Assembly (NCBI GenBank): GCA_964627855.1
Contig: CAZVLE010000098.1
Location: 17,793-81,792 of the forward strand
Direction of reading: 5' to 3'
DNA length: 64,000 bases
Origin: CAZVLE01 sp964627855
GTDB taxonomy: Bacteria; Bacillota; Dethiobacteria; DTU022
Part shown: positions 17,884 to 26,789 of the stretch, one piece after another
Position numbering within the stretch: the first letter of the stretch is position 1
Layout: each line of letters starts with the position of its first letter
Notes under the pieces: model-generated
The model's input: only the letters and a program-made list of their open reading frames with translations
Told to the model about the DNA's origin: nothing
The model's database searches: none
Translations under genes and position numbers: made by a program

Positions 17884-18234
17884 ATGAGTGTCATCAAGAA
17901 AGCAAAAGAACTGGGTCAGGAGATCCGCAAGACAGATGAATACAAAGAACTGGAAAGGGTTACAGAAAATATTCAGCAGGATACCGAAGCCAACAATATG
18001 ATTAAAGAAATCCAGGATCTTCAAAAACAAATTCAATTCAGCCAGCAATCAGGTGTCCAACCGAGCGAAGAACAGATCGGCCAGTTTAACAATTTAAAAA
18101 CTAAAATGGATACAAACCTGACCATACAGGCGTATGCTAAAGCTCAAAATGACTTCAGCCAATTCATGCAGGAAGTCAATAGCGCTATCAGCGATGGAAT
18201 AAATCCGGCTACGGCCGATGGGAAAAGTGAATAA
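17884..18234 (+). CDS. YlbF/YmcA family regulator protein
   Basis: Helical 116-residue protein of the YlbF/YmcA (DUF964, Com_YlbF) family; in Bacillus these form a complex that stimulates RNase Y-dependent mRNA processing. Recognised by MSVIKKAKELGQEIRKTDEYKEL, the central IQDLQKQIQ heptads and AYAKAQNDFSQFMQEVN. A very strong AAAAAGGAGG site precedes ATG; a second AAGGAGG lies 21 bases further upstream without a start of its own. A single gene transcribed away from the stress-protein pair. Confidence 0.85.
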   Translation: MSVIKKAKELGQEIRKTDEYKELERVTENIQQDTEANNMIKEIQDLQKQIQFSQQSGVQPSEEQIGQFNNLKTKMDTNLTIQAYAKAQNDFSQFMQEVNSAISDGINPATADGKSE

Positions 18235-18346
18235 GTTCTCTCCAAGCATATCTCAACAGGGCAAGAGATTGGCTCAGTCTGTGTCAGGTATAACAGGGAA
18301 CTCCGCTTGAAAAATGTAGAGATTATGTAACCCCCACCCCGACCTT

Positions 18347-18377
18347 CCCGGCACTCAAAATGCACCTGAGTGCCGGG
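18347..18377. repeat. 11-bp inverted repeat in the gap after ylbF
   Basis: CCCGGCACTCA and TGAGTGCCGGG pair perfectly around a nine-base loop. No T-run follows on the plus strand. It lies in the 312-base gap 18235-18546 between convergent genes and may end transcription of one of them; nothing else in that gap is recognisable. Confidence 0.45.
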
Positions 18378-18546
18378 AGTAAACGCATGATGGCAGTGTA
18401 ATCAGGACTTATGTTGTGATCGGCACCAGGCTTTCATAGGCATGGATTATATCAGGGGGATAATTAAAGGGGACCAGGACCACATTTTTTGACCATTAGC
18501 CCGGATTTGTTGCACATAATCATTTTCCAGTTTGACAGTCAGCTCT

Positions 18547-19509
18547 TTAAGCTTGTTCATGATTAGGCTTAGTGTACTTTTTCTTTGAGCTTCGTAACGA
18601 GCCCCTGAACAAACCCCAGGCAAGCCGAAAAAAAGACTTAAGTAATGAGCGGGAAAGACCGGGGTTTGTAGCCAGGGCTTCTGAGGCTCTGGCAGATAAT
18701 AACAGACAGGTCTTTGTCAATTCTTCCGGATCAAGATAACCCAGATAGGGGGAAGCCAGGGCAACAACCCGAGCAGGTTCTTCGGCCAACTGCCGGTTAA
18801 GCTTTTTCAGGTTATTATTCAAGTATTCCCCTGCATCTTCGGGAGGAAAAAACTGCAGCAGTGTCTCTTGAGAAAACAGGCCTGATTTAAAAATAATACT
18901 ATCACAAAGATTTTCGATCTCTTTACGATCCAGGGAGCTGAAAAATGCCTGAAGGGCATTTTCTGGCAGGCCCGGATGCTTCGCTAATAAATTATTTGCA
19001 AGCCTGACCAGGCCATTGATCAGGGCAGCCAATTCTTCAAGGCTATTTTGTTCCAACTCCCGGTTTACTCGTTCATGAAAATCAGCAGGTGCTGCAGTAG
19101 AAGAAGTTTTATGGTCGGACAATTTAAGGGCATCAAGCAGTGGCAGATAGGCTCGAGGCAGTTTTTGGATGCTCTCATAATCGACCGCACTTGTCATCTG
19201 GCAGATGAACTCGCGAAACAGGTGTGGTGGAATATTTTGCAGTTGCAGGCCCAATTCATCGAGGAAGGATACCAGAAAATTTAAGCTGCGCGGCAGCTGT
19301 CCCAGCATCCCGAAAGAGAATGCCGAATCACTCCAGAGGAGAATTTTTACCAACTCCCGGGCTTTTTCAGGCTCAAGGCAGGCAAGGTTGGCAATAACCC
19401 TGTCTTTTACTTCCGGATTCTGCAAAAGCTCTTCAAAATTTGCCTGAATGTTGCCTGAAAGTTGTTGAGATCCCTTTTCACTACCCCGTCCTCCAAACCT
19501 GCCTGTCAA
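18547..19509 (-). CDS. Unrecognised helical protein downstream of acyl-CoA dehydrogenases
   Basis: I do not recognise this 320-residue protein. It is predicted almost wholly alpha-helical, with recurring helices ending in short turns (ELAALINGLVRLANNLLAKHPGLPENAL; LAEEPARVVALASPYLGYLDPEEL), no signal peptide and a basic, serine/lysine-rich tail. The repeats of about 35-40 residues with proline turns suggest an ARM/HEAT-like or helical-bundle scaffold. TTG at 19509 follows AGGAGGG at 6 bases; the longer frame from 19545 would overlap the upstream gene. It is the last gene of the operon with two acyl-CoA dehydrogenases, 16 bases behind, which hints at a linked role. Confidence 0.7.
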   Translation of the reverse strand: MTGRFGGRGSEKGSQQLSGNIQANFEELLQNPEVKDRVIANLACLEPEKARELVKILLWSDSAFSFGMLGQLPRSLNFLVSFLDELGLQLQNIPPHLFREFICQMTSAVDYESIQKLPRAYLPLLDALKLSDHKTSSTAAPADFHERVNRELEQNSLEELAALINGLVRLANNLLAKHPGLPENALQAFFSSLDRKEIENLCDSIIFKSGLFSQETLLQFFPPEDAGEYLNNNLKKLNRQLAEEPARVVALASPYLGYLDPEELTKTCLLLSARASEALATNPGLSRSLLKSFFRLAWGLFRGSLRSSKKKYTKPNHEQA

Positions 19510-19525
19510 GTCAGTCCCTCCTGCC

Positions 19526-20794
19526 CTAAAGCGTTTTGCAGTCAAAAAACCAGCGCGCTGTTTCCATCTGGCAGAGCTGCTTGCCCCCCATCCACAGCTG
19601 CACTATCTTGAGATCCCGCCAGTGCTTTTCAATATCACGGGCCCTGTCGCTACCATAACTATCCATCAAATTCATCGCTTTGCCAAGATCTTCCACGGCA
19701 CGATCGGCAGCAAAATACTTGTACGCCCGCCCCTTGGCCACGATTTCATCGCTCCAGCGTAAGCCATAAAGATCGGGGCGATCAAGCATACGGGCATACT
19801 GGTAGCCCAGGATACGGATAATCTCGATATCCCTGACAATGTCGGCAAGAACCCCGGCAACAGCATCATTTTCTTTCAAGGGCAGGCCCCTGAAGTAATA
19901 TTGACTGGAAAACTCTTTCAGGATTTCGTAAACATTCATCATCGCCCCACTGACAAAAGCTATACTGCCGAGATTACCAAAAGAAATTACTTCTTTAAAA
20001 TACTTATAATCATCTCCGGGACCACAGGCCCGGTAATGCTTTGGTACACGAACGTGATCAAACCAGACATCACTATTTTTATCTGCCGCCATTCCGGCTT
20101 TCTGGTAGGGGCTTCCCTGGGTTACACCCGGACAGTCGGCGGGAACAAAGATAAAAGCAAAATCAGCAAAATTGTCTGAGCCGGGATTGGTGGTGCAAAC
20201 CACACCGAAAAGATTACAAACTCCACCGCTATTGGTTGGCCAAAGTTTATGACCGTTTATGACCCATTCCTCACCATCGAGGGTGGCAGTAGTCTCGATT
20301 GTGGTACCCCTGGTTATCTCCATGTTTTCAATATCGGCTCCGCCCTGGGGCTCAGTCATGGCATTGGCGGCAAAAACAGCTTTTTCAGTTTCACAAAACA
20401 TGGGTGCGAATTCCTCACAGAGAACACGGTTCACATGCGGTTCATTACAGATCATGATCAGGGGCCAAAAGGTTACACCGAAAGCTACAGCCAGGCCGGA
20501 ATCAGCCCTGGCCACTTCTTCCATAAGACGAAAAGCGGCAGTGCCGGTATAGTGGGAGTGACCCAACCCCCAGCCTCCCAGGTCTTCCGGGAAAAAAACC
20601 CGCTGCAGTCCCAGCTTGCCCATCAGGGTATTAAAAGCCGGCTCAATCAGCCGGTGCTCTCTCCAGTCTTCATCATATTGACGACGCAGGGGTATAACCT
20701 CTTCTTCCGCCCACTTTCTAACGATCGGTCCAAAATAATCATCAATGGGAGAAAGATATTCTCTGGGTCGGGTAAAGTCATCTATTGAATGCAT
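19526..20794 (-). CDS. Acyl-CoA dehydrogenase family protein
   Basis: Acyl-CoA dehydrogenase fold (422 aa): N-terminal helices with FPEDLGGWGLGHSHYTGT, central beta domain with AMTEPQGGADIENM (FAD/substrate loop) and EEWVINGHKLWPTNSG, and the C-terminal helical domain. The usual C-terminal catalytic glutamate motif (YEG near IYEGTNQIQ) reads QLWMGGKQL here, so that base is absent; a Glu in YKYFKEVISF lies near the alternative position used by isovaleryl-CoA-type enzymes. ATG follows GAAGGTGAGG. Operon partner of the next dehydrogenase-like gene. Likely FAD enzyme of fatty or branched acyl-CoA metabolism, exact substrate unknown. Confidence 0.8.
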   Translation of the reverse strand: MHSIDDFTRPREYLSPIDDYFGPIVRKWAEEEVIPLRRQYDEDWREHRLIEPAFNTLMGKLGLQRVFFPEDLGGWGLGHSHYTGTAAFRLMEEVARADSGLAVAFGVTFWPLIMICNEPHVNRVLCEEFAPMFCETEKAVFAANAMTEPQGGADIENMEITRGTTIETTATLDGEEWVINGHKLWPTNSGGVCNLFGVVCTTNPGSDNFADFAFIFVPADCPGVTQGSPYQKAGMAADKNSDVWFDHVRVPKHYRACGPGDDYKYFKEVISFGNLGSIAFVSGAMMNVYEILKEFSSQYYFRGLPLKENDAVAGVLADIVRDIEIIRILGYQYARMLDRPDLYGLRWSDEIVAKGRAYKYFAADRAVEDLGKAMNLMDSYGSDRARDIEKHWRDLKIVQLWMGGKQLCQMETARWFFDCKTL

Positions 20795-20819
20795 TATAAA
20801 ACCTCACCTTCATTATAGG

Positions 20820-22064
20820 TTAAAGGTTCTTCGACCGATAGAAAAACCTTGCCAGTGCCAATTTGTTCAGCTCCCAACTGCCGAGATGGACCTGTAATGT
20901 TTTTACATCACGCCAGTAACGTTCAAGGTTCCATTCCGTAGCATACCCGGCCGAGCCCATCAATTCCATGGTTTGATTGATCGCTTTCTCCGCAGACATG
21001 GTAATGTGTGATACTACGCTTAAGGCTGAAATGTAGAGCTCTTCCTGCCTGGACAATATTTCCGGCTCTGAACTGGCAATCATGTGTGCCAGTTGATAGA
21101 GCAACAAACGGCTCAGCAATATTTCATGGCTGATTTCTGCCATTACCGATGCAGTCAGCGGATTCTCTTTAAAGAGGTTGCCCTTTCCCTTGATCACACG
21201 CGTGTCACCCCATGCCCGGATAATTTCAAATACCGCAAAAAGGGAACCAACGGTTACAGCTGACATGTTCAGGTAAAGCCATGTCAGCAATTTTTGAAAA
21301 GAGCCTTCCCCTTGAAAAATTATATTTGAAACAGAAATACTTGCCCGGGACAAATTGATTTCTGCATTGAGGCTGGCAGCAAGGCCAGTTTTCAACAGAT
21401 GCTCTCCACGTGAAAGGCCGAGATTATCGCCTGGGACCAAAACCATGGCAGGTTCTTCAGAACCTTCAATGCTGCAAATGAGAGCTACAATTTGTGCATC
21501 TGATCCCGAATTGAGCGGACGCAGCTTTTCACCACTGATCACCAGGTTTTGGCCACTTTTTTGCGCACTGGCCCCAAAATACTTACCCCTGAAGAGCTTT
21601 TGTTCCGATAAAACAGCTTTCGGACTATAGGCAGGCAAAATCAGGGCACAGAGGGTTGTTTCATCTGCCTGGCAAAAAAGAGGAGCTATTGAGTTGCAAA
21701 GTCCTTCATGCTTTAATCGACCGGAACAGATCATGCTGCTCAATGCAAAATTTACAGCCGCCAGGTAGCCAATACCCGTATCGGCTCGTCCAACTTGTTC
21801 AAGAGCAGCTACGATAGTTATTGCTGCCTCAGGCAAGTTGTATCCCAGACCGCCGCAATCTTCAGGCCATAACAATTTCTGCAGCTCGAGTTCAATAAAA
21901 AGCTTGTCCATAGCCGGTTTTAATAACTGCTCGTAGTCCTCTCCATATTCCAACCGTTTCGCTATCACTTCTTTATCAGCCCATTGCTGGACTGTTTGTG
22001 CTAAGATCAGATCGGACTCCTGAACAAAATCTGCAGGGTATGCTATTAAATTAAAACAGTTCAT
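20820..22064 (-). CDS. Divergent acyl-CoA dehydrogenase-like protein
   Basis: Homologue of the neighbouring dehydrogenase (414 aa) but more divergent: WPEDCGGLGYNLPEAA and NLVISGEKLRPLNSG keep the fold, while the FAD/substrate loop (usually T-E-P-x-G-G-S) reads LPAYSPKAVLS. The C-terminal catalytic position reads LQVHLGSWEL, and the alternative helix position reads FQKLLTWLYLN, so neither glutamate is visible. It may be a non-catalytic partner forming a heteromer with the downstream enzyme. ATG at 22064 with GGAGGT at 7 bases is preferred over a start at 22079. First gene of the three-gene operon. Confidence 0.78.
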   Translation of the reverse strand: MNCFNLIAYPADFVQESDLILAQTVQQWADKEVIAKRLEYGEDYEQLLKPAMDKLFIELELQKLLWPEDCGGLGYNLPEAAITIVAALEQVGRADTGIGYLAAVNFALSSMICSGRLKHEGLCNSIAPLFCQADETTLCALILPAYSPKAVLSEQKLFRGKYFGASAQKSGQNLVISGEKLRPLNSGSDAQIVALICSIEGSEEPAMVLVPGDNLGLSRGEHLLKTGLAASLNAEINLSRASISVSNIIFQGEGSFQKLLTWLYLNMSAVTVGSLFAVFEIIRAWGDTRVIKGKGNLFKENPLTASVMAEISHEILLSRLLLYQLAHMIASSEPEILSRQEELYISALSVVSHITMSAEKAINQTMELMGSAGYATEWNLERYWRDVKTLQVHLGSWELNKLALARFFYRSKNL

Positions 22065-22211
22065 TGGCAATACCTCCACCCGGCTATTTATGAAATATTA
22101 TCACATATGCAAATCTTTAGCAGGATATTTCGCAAACTTTATCTAAAATTATATAAGCTAAGCGAATAAGCGGGCCATAAGAACTTCTATTTAATGACTG
22201 GAGAGATGGAA

Positions 22212-23870
22212 ATGGACCTGGATAAAATATGTGTCGGGTGTTTCAGCGAGCGGGGACCAGGGGCTATCTGTCAGCACTGCGGTTATGATGATAGCTTTGT
22301 CCCGGAAGCAGAGGTTTACCTGGTTCCACGTACAGTCCTGGAAAACAAGTATGTGATCGGGCGTATTCTTGGCCAGGGTGGCTTTGGCATTACTTACCTG
22401 GCCTGGGATCTTAACCTTAATATCAAACTCGCCATCAAGGAATACTTTCCCCGTGAACTGGCTTCCCGTTCAAGTGGCCACAGCCAGGTCAATGCCTATT
22501 CAGGAAACCTGGGCAGCCAGTACCATTACGGCCTTGACAAATTCCTGCAGGAAGCTCGCACCCTGGCCCAATTTGAAGGTCACCCCAATATCGTCTCAGT
22601 GCGTGACTACTTTCAGGCCAACAATACAGCCTACCTGGTAATGAAATATGTTGAAGGGATCACTTTAAAGGAACATCTGGGCAGATCCGGGGGCAGATTG
22701 CCCGTCGAGCAGGCGATAAAGATTATTATGCCGATCATGGATGCCCTGATCGAAGTCCATAGCGTTAATATCCTGCACCGCGACATCAGTCCGGATAACA
22801 TTTTCATCAACGAAAAAGGGCAGGTCATTTTGATTGACTTCGGGGCTGCCCGCCAGGCAATAAGCGATAAGGGGCATAGCATGTCAATCATCCTCAAGCC
22901 GGGTTATGCCCCGGAAGAACAGTACCGCAGCAAGGGCAACCAGGGACCCTGGACCGATATCTATGCCCTGGCCGCCACTTTATATCATTTAATCACTGGC
23001 CGCCAGCCGCCGGAATCGCTGGACAGGCTCACAGAAGATCAGCTGGTACCTCCCAACAGGTTGGGCGTAGGTTTAAAAACCGAGGAAGAGGAGTCTATAC
23101 TAAAAGCTCTGGCCGTTAGAGCCAGGGATCGCTATCAAAGGATGGAGGATTTTCAAGAGGCACTGATGGGTCAAATGCTGACCCAAAGCGTTAAAACAAC
23201 AACGGTCGAACCTGTTCATGAAACCGCAGCGCCAATAAGCGAGGGGAAGAAGAGCAGAACTCCTATCATTATCGCTGGAACAACGCTGCTAGTGGCGATC
23301 ATTATCGCTTTGGTAGTCTTACTGTCAGGAAGTAGCGAAGAAGAGCAGGCTCTGACAGACAGTATTGAGACAGAAGTTATTGTGGAGAACGACAACACAG
23401 AGGAGGCAGTTCAGGAGAACAACGAATTAACCGAGTTTCCGGATAAGTCGCCCAGGTCTGGTTTTGAAGAACCAACTAATTATATCGCTTCCCTCGAGGC
23501 AGATGCCCTTGAATTGTTATTCTATGAATGGGGTTATGATCCTCCGGATGATTCGGATTATGATGATATGGATTACCGCAACACATTCTATGCAGAAGAA
23601 ACAAGGTTTGTATGGTGGGATTTATACCTGGCTCATCAACCTGGTGATGAAAATAGAAGCGCTCTATTCAATCATAAATACTATAACCCGGATGACACTC
23701 TTCTGGACAGTTACGGCAGTTATTTTGATATTCCTGCAGGCTGGACCGATACATGGATATCCATGGGCCACGGCTCTGATGACCCCAGTTACTGGGAAAA
23801 GGGTGAATACTATGTTGAGATTTTGGTGGACGGTATTGTCATAGCCGCCGGTTCCTTTGAAATTAAGTAG
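22212..23870 (+). CDS. Membrane Ser/Thr protein kinase with N-terminal zinc ribbon (kinase 1)
   Basis: A 552-residue kinase. Zinc ribbon at 7-23 (C7, C10, C20, C23); kinase domain about 47-320 with glycine loop GQGGFGITYLAWD, Lys in LAIKEYFP, HRDISPDN (about 190), DFGAAR (about 209) and GYAPEEQY; one membrane helix (about 350-372); then an acidic linker and an extracytoplasmic domain (about 420-552) with WGYDPPDDSDYDDMDY and WEKGEYYVEILVDG. ATG 22212 has GGAGAG 6 bases upstream and puts the zinc cysteines at the same positions as in kinase 2 (46180-47979). The cytosolic core is nearly identical to kinase 2 in several blocks, but the ectodomain differs. Targets unknown. Confidence 0.9.
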   Translation: MDLDKICVGCFSERGPGAICQHCGYDDSFVPEAEVYLVPRTVLENKYVIGRILGQGGFGITYLAWDLNLNIKLAIKEYFPRELASRSSGHSQVNAYSGNLGSQYHYGLDKFLQEARTLAQFEGHPNIVSVRDYFQANNTAYLVMKYVEGITLKEHLGRSGGRLPVEQAIKIIMPIMDALIEVHSVNILHRDISPDNIFINEKGQVILIDFGAARQAISDKGHSMSIILKPGYAPEEQYRSKGNQGPWTDIYALAATLYHLITGRQPPESLDRLTEDQLVPPNRLGVGLKTEEEESILKALAVRARDRYQRMEDFQEALMGQMLTQSVKTTTVEPVHETAAPISEGKKSRTPIIIAGTTLLVAIIIALVVLLSGSSEEEQALTDSIETEVIVENDNTEEAVQENNELTEFPDKSPRSGFEEPTNYIASLEADALELLFYEWGYDPPDDSDYDDMDYRNTFYAEETRFVWWDLYLAHQPGDENRSALFNHKYYNPDDTLLDSYGSYFDIPAGWTDTWISMGHGSDDPSYWEKGEYYVEILVDGIVIAAGSFEIK

Positions 23871-23892
23871 CCATTTTTTGTTATCTTATTCA

Positions 23893-24651
23893 TCACAACT
23901 GTTTAAGGCAGACAAATATGGTGAGGGGATAAAAGCCTTCACCCAAAATATAAGGATCATAAAGATCATTTAAAGCTACCCGGCTAACCTTTAGCCTATA
24001 TTCGTCAAAAAGACTTTGCCAATGGTCTGAGTCAAAAAGCCCTATGGTATGACATTCAGTAAATAGCTCCAACTTGCCTTTACGACGAACCAGGTAGATA
24101 ATTGTGGCTTCATAGCGATCTTTAGCGAGACCAACAATGTAATTATTTTCAAAGACAGTAACCTCAACATCACCACGAGAGCCTGTATAGACAAAATTGT
24201 TTGCCCTGAATTCCTCTTTCAGATGTGCAGTAATTAAGATAATTCCACCGGGCTTTAAATGCCGGCAGGCATTACCAACTACCAACCGCAGGTCTGCTGC
24301 AGTTGTCATATAACCAATCGAATCAGGAATGGCTACAACATCGAATTCTCTCTGCAAATCAATGGTGCGCATATCACCATGGTAATAGGTTATCTCCGGA
24401 TTGATCTCTTTGGCAACCTCGAGCATACCCCTGCTAATATCCACCCCGGTAACAGTAAAATCCTTTTTGAAGGTATAATCATTTATGCCGGCGCCACTGG
24501 CAAGGTGCAGCAGAGTATGGGGCTCAATTCTTGAATGCTCTCTGATCAGCCGGCAATACGACTCTGTCTCTTCACGAAACTGCTCAGGAGGTGCAATAAT
24601 TGGTTCAATCCAGGCCAGTTCTTCATAACCGATCCACTTATCCTTATTCAC
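23893..24651 (-). CDS. Class I SAM-dependent methyltransferase
   Basis: Small-molecule type methyltransferase (252 aa). The SAM site is LLHLASGAGINDYTF (motif I, about 44-58), with the acidic residue in VTGVDISRGML and the post-motif YHGDMRTIDL. The C-terminal part is unassigned. Start GTG with AGGGGATG upstream. It lies 58 bases downstream of the DNA methyltransferase gene on the same strand, but its motifs are those of metabolite methyltransferases, not DNA enzymes. Substrate unknown. Confidence 0.82.
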   Translation of the reverse strand: MNKDKWIGYEELAWIEPIIAPPEQFREETESYCRLIREHSRIEPHTLLHLASGAGINDYTFKKDFTVTGVDISRGMLEVAKEINPEITYYHGDMRTIDLQREFDVVAIPDSIGYMTTAADLRLVVGNACRHLKPGGIILITAHLKEEFRANNFVYTGSRGDVEVTVFENNYIVGLAKDRYEATIIYLVRRKGKLELFTECHTIGLFDSDHWQSLFDEYRLKVSRVALNDLYDPYILGEGFYPLTIFVCLKQL

Positions 24652-24709
24652 TTTTTCATCCCCTATGATTCTGATCTAAGCTAAAATACCCTTATGCAAA
24701 AAATCATGG

Positions 24710-25891
24710 CTATAGCTGAAGCTGCATTCCATTACTGAAGCAAAAATTCTCTGCCGTCAGTGCTTCGACACTTATTTGCTTAATGATTTCATCATTATAA
24801 TATGAAGCGATGAACTTATCAGTTTTTTCTGGCTCGATCTGCTCAACAAAAGGCAATTTTAGCTCTTTTTCCTGCGCTGTCATAACCGGAAAACCAAAAA
24901 ACCTGTTGATATATTTCAGTGAACCCTTTTCTGATTGATAGTCACTGATAAACTTCAGGTGCTTCTTAAGCCTCTTAAGATTATGATCATTGATATCAGG
25001 AAGCGCTTTAATGATATTATCCCTGATTGAAGCGAAAACACTGCTATCATGATCAAAACCAATGCTGTTCCTGCCGGAAGCTATTGCAGCCAGGTTTGTA
25101 GTTCCCGTGCCGGTGAAAGGGTCAAAAACGGTGTCGCCGAGAAGGGAATACATGTTAACCAGGCGAAAGGGAACTTCAAAAGGATAGGCGGCGCTTCTTT
25201 TACGCTCCTTATTATTCATTTCCTGTCTTACCCCCTTGAAATCCCATAAATCAGAAAACCAGGAGTTTCTTTCTTCCCAGAAATATGCACTCTGCCTGCG
25301 CCTTATTTTTTGATCCTCGGTGGTAAATGTCCTGATGCCCCCTTTTCTAAAGATGAGGATGCTTTCATGCTCCAGAGTTACATAGGCTCCGGCCGGCAGC
25401 ATTCCCGAGCCCATAAACTTGTTTGGGGCATTGGTCTGTTTACGCCAGATAATCGGGGGCAGAACATCAAAGCCCAGTTCGAAAAATCTGCTTTCTATTC
25501 TTGCCCTGTTTGGAAAGAGCTGAAAGCGCCCCCCGATAGTGCGAGTGGCATCACCGATGTTGATACAAGCGTAAGCCCCTTCTTTCATGACCCGAAATAG
25601 CTGAGACCAGACCAGGTTAAGGTTTGAGTGCATTGCATCGAAAGCCTCGCGACAATAATCTATTGTTAGCTTAGAGGCAATAGTCGGGTCGAGGTCGGCA
25701 AATTGCCGATCCCACATTTCTATCATCGGGTATGGCGGTGAAGTGACCACCAGATCAATGCTTTTATCTGGCAGGGCACTCATATCCCTGGCATCCTGGC
25801 AGGTTATTACGTGCCTTGTTTGCAAATATTTCTCAACTCCTTGACTATGCTGAAAATAACCAGGCTTTTTGAAAATGATACTTCCGATCAA
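24710..25891 (-). CDS. DNA methyltransferase, probably N4-cytosine or N6-adenine type
   Basis: Site-specific amino-DNA methyltransferase (393 aa). The catalytic motif IV is VVTSPPYPMIEMW (SPPY, typical of N4-cytosine enzymes), near residue 50, followed much later by motif I DPFTGTGTTNLAAI (about 260), an order of the beta class. The region between (FWEERNSWFSDLWDF) is the variable recognition part. The start is TTG with a weak site, and the frame is open further upstream without a better start. No restriction endonuclease gene is adjacent, so it appears solitary; the recognition sequence cannot be read from the protein. Confidence 0.85.
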   Translation of the reverse strand: MIGSIIFKKPGYFQHSQGVEKYLQTRHVITCQDARDMSALPDKSIDLVVTSPPYPMIEMWDRQFADLDPTIASKLTIDYCREAFDAMHSNLNLVWSQLFRVMKEGAYACINIGDATRTIGGRFQLFPNRARIESRFFELGFDVLPPIIWRKQTNAPNKFMGSGMLPAGAYVTLEHESILIFRKGGIRTFTTEDQKIRRRQSAYFWEERNSWFSDLWDFKGVRQEMNNKERKRSAAYPFEVPFRLVNMYSLLGDTVFDPFTGTGTTNLAAIASGRNSIGFDHDSSVFASIRDNIIKALPDINDHNLKRLKKHLKFISDYQSEKGSLKYINRFFGFPVMTAQEKELKLPFVEQIEPEKTDKFIASYYNDEIIKQISVEALTAENFCFSNGMQLQL

Positions 25892-26153
25892 CTTTTCAAA
25901 GATAGCTTTGCCAACCTTCTTGCTCCGGCCATTATCCGGGGTTGCTTATATTATCCATAATTGTGATACTTAAAACAACCACCACATTTATACTTCAATT
26001 TGTTTGCCTATCCTTAAAAATTGCTACGACACACACGCAGTAATTCCTGTGCTGTTCATAATTCAGACTGACATCCTTCTTTACAATCAATGATCTGGTA
26101 AGATAAGATGAAGCCATACATAACCGGTCAGATGATAAGGAGCTGAATCGAAA

Positions 26154-26780
26154 TTGAGCGGAATCGAAAAATACGGCCTAAAAATAGACAGGTGGCTGAA
26201 GATAACAGGGTTCTTGCTTATTATCCTGCTCCTGGCTTACACACTGACCATGTTTTTTATCATTAGAAATAGGGTGGACACTTATACACGCCAGCTTTAT
26301 GACGATATTGCCGCTATGTATGGTGACGAGATAAGTTTGGTTTTAGAGATAAATGAAACAATACCGGTTGATTTATCTATCCCTGTTTCGGAGCTAATTG
26401 ATCTGAATGAGCTAATGCCTTCTGATATTCCCTTTGAAGCGACCATACCGATCGATACGGTAGTCAAAGTTGACCAAAATATCAGCGTCCCTCTGGATAT
26501 TCCCCTGCTGGGTAGCTATATTGTTAATATACCGTTAAAAGCAGAAATCCCCGTTAACCAGGAAATGTCAATCTCAACAAAGATAAAGGTTGATTCGGCA
26601 GCTTTTCAGCTTTCAGAGGATGTCATTAATATTAAACAGGATATTCCTATCAGCATTCCCTTGGCGTTGCAAATTCCAATCAGTGAGCTTGATCTGAGTT
26701 TAAGAACAGAAGGGTTTACATCTTTGATAAACCTGGCAAGATTTTTATTACTGCTAAAACCGATTGAATTAGAACTTTGA
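26154..26780 (+). CDS. Membrane-anchored protein with recurring Ile-Pro motifs
   Basis: I do not recognise a family. The 208-residue protein has one N-terminal membrane helix (about 17-38), so residues 40-208 are probably outside. That part is rich in short strands marked by I-P: IPVDLSIPV, IPFEATIPI, VPLDIPL, NIPLKAEIPV, DIPISIPLALQIPI, about ten Ile-Pro steps in 130 residues at spacings of 6-12. This suggests an all-beta, possibly elongated fold. TTG at 26154 follows AAGGAG at a 10-base spacing. It is convergent with the amidohydrolase gene, 9 bases away. Confidence 0.75.
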   Translation: MSGIEKYGLKIDRWLKITGFLLIILLLAYTLTMFFIIRNRVDTYTRQLYDDIAAMYGDEISLVLEINETIPVDLSIPVSELIDLNELMPSDIPFEATIPIDTVVKVDQNISVPLDIPLLGSYIVNIPLKAEIPVNQEMSISTKIKVDSAAFQLSEDVINIKQDIPISIPLALQIPISELDLSLRTEGFTSLINLARFLLLLKPIELEL

Positions 26781-26789
26781 AACACATTT

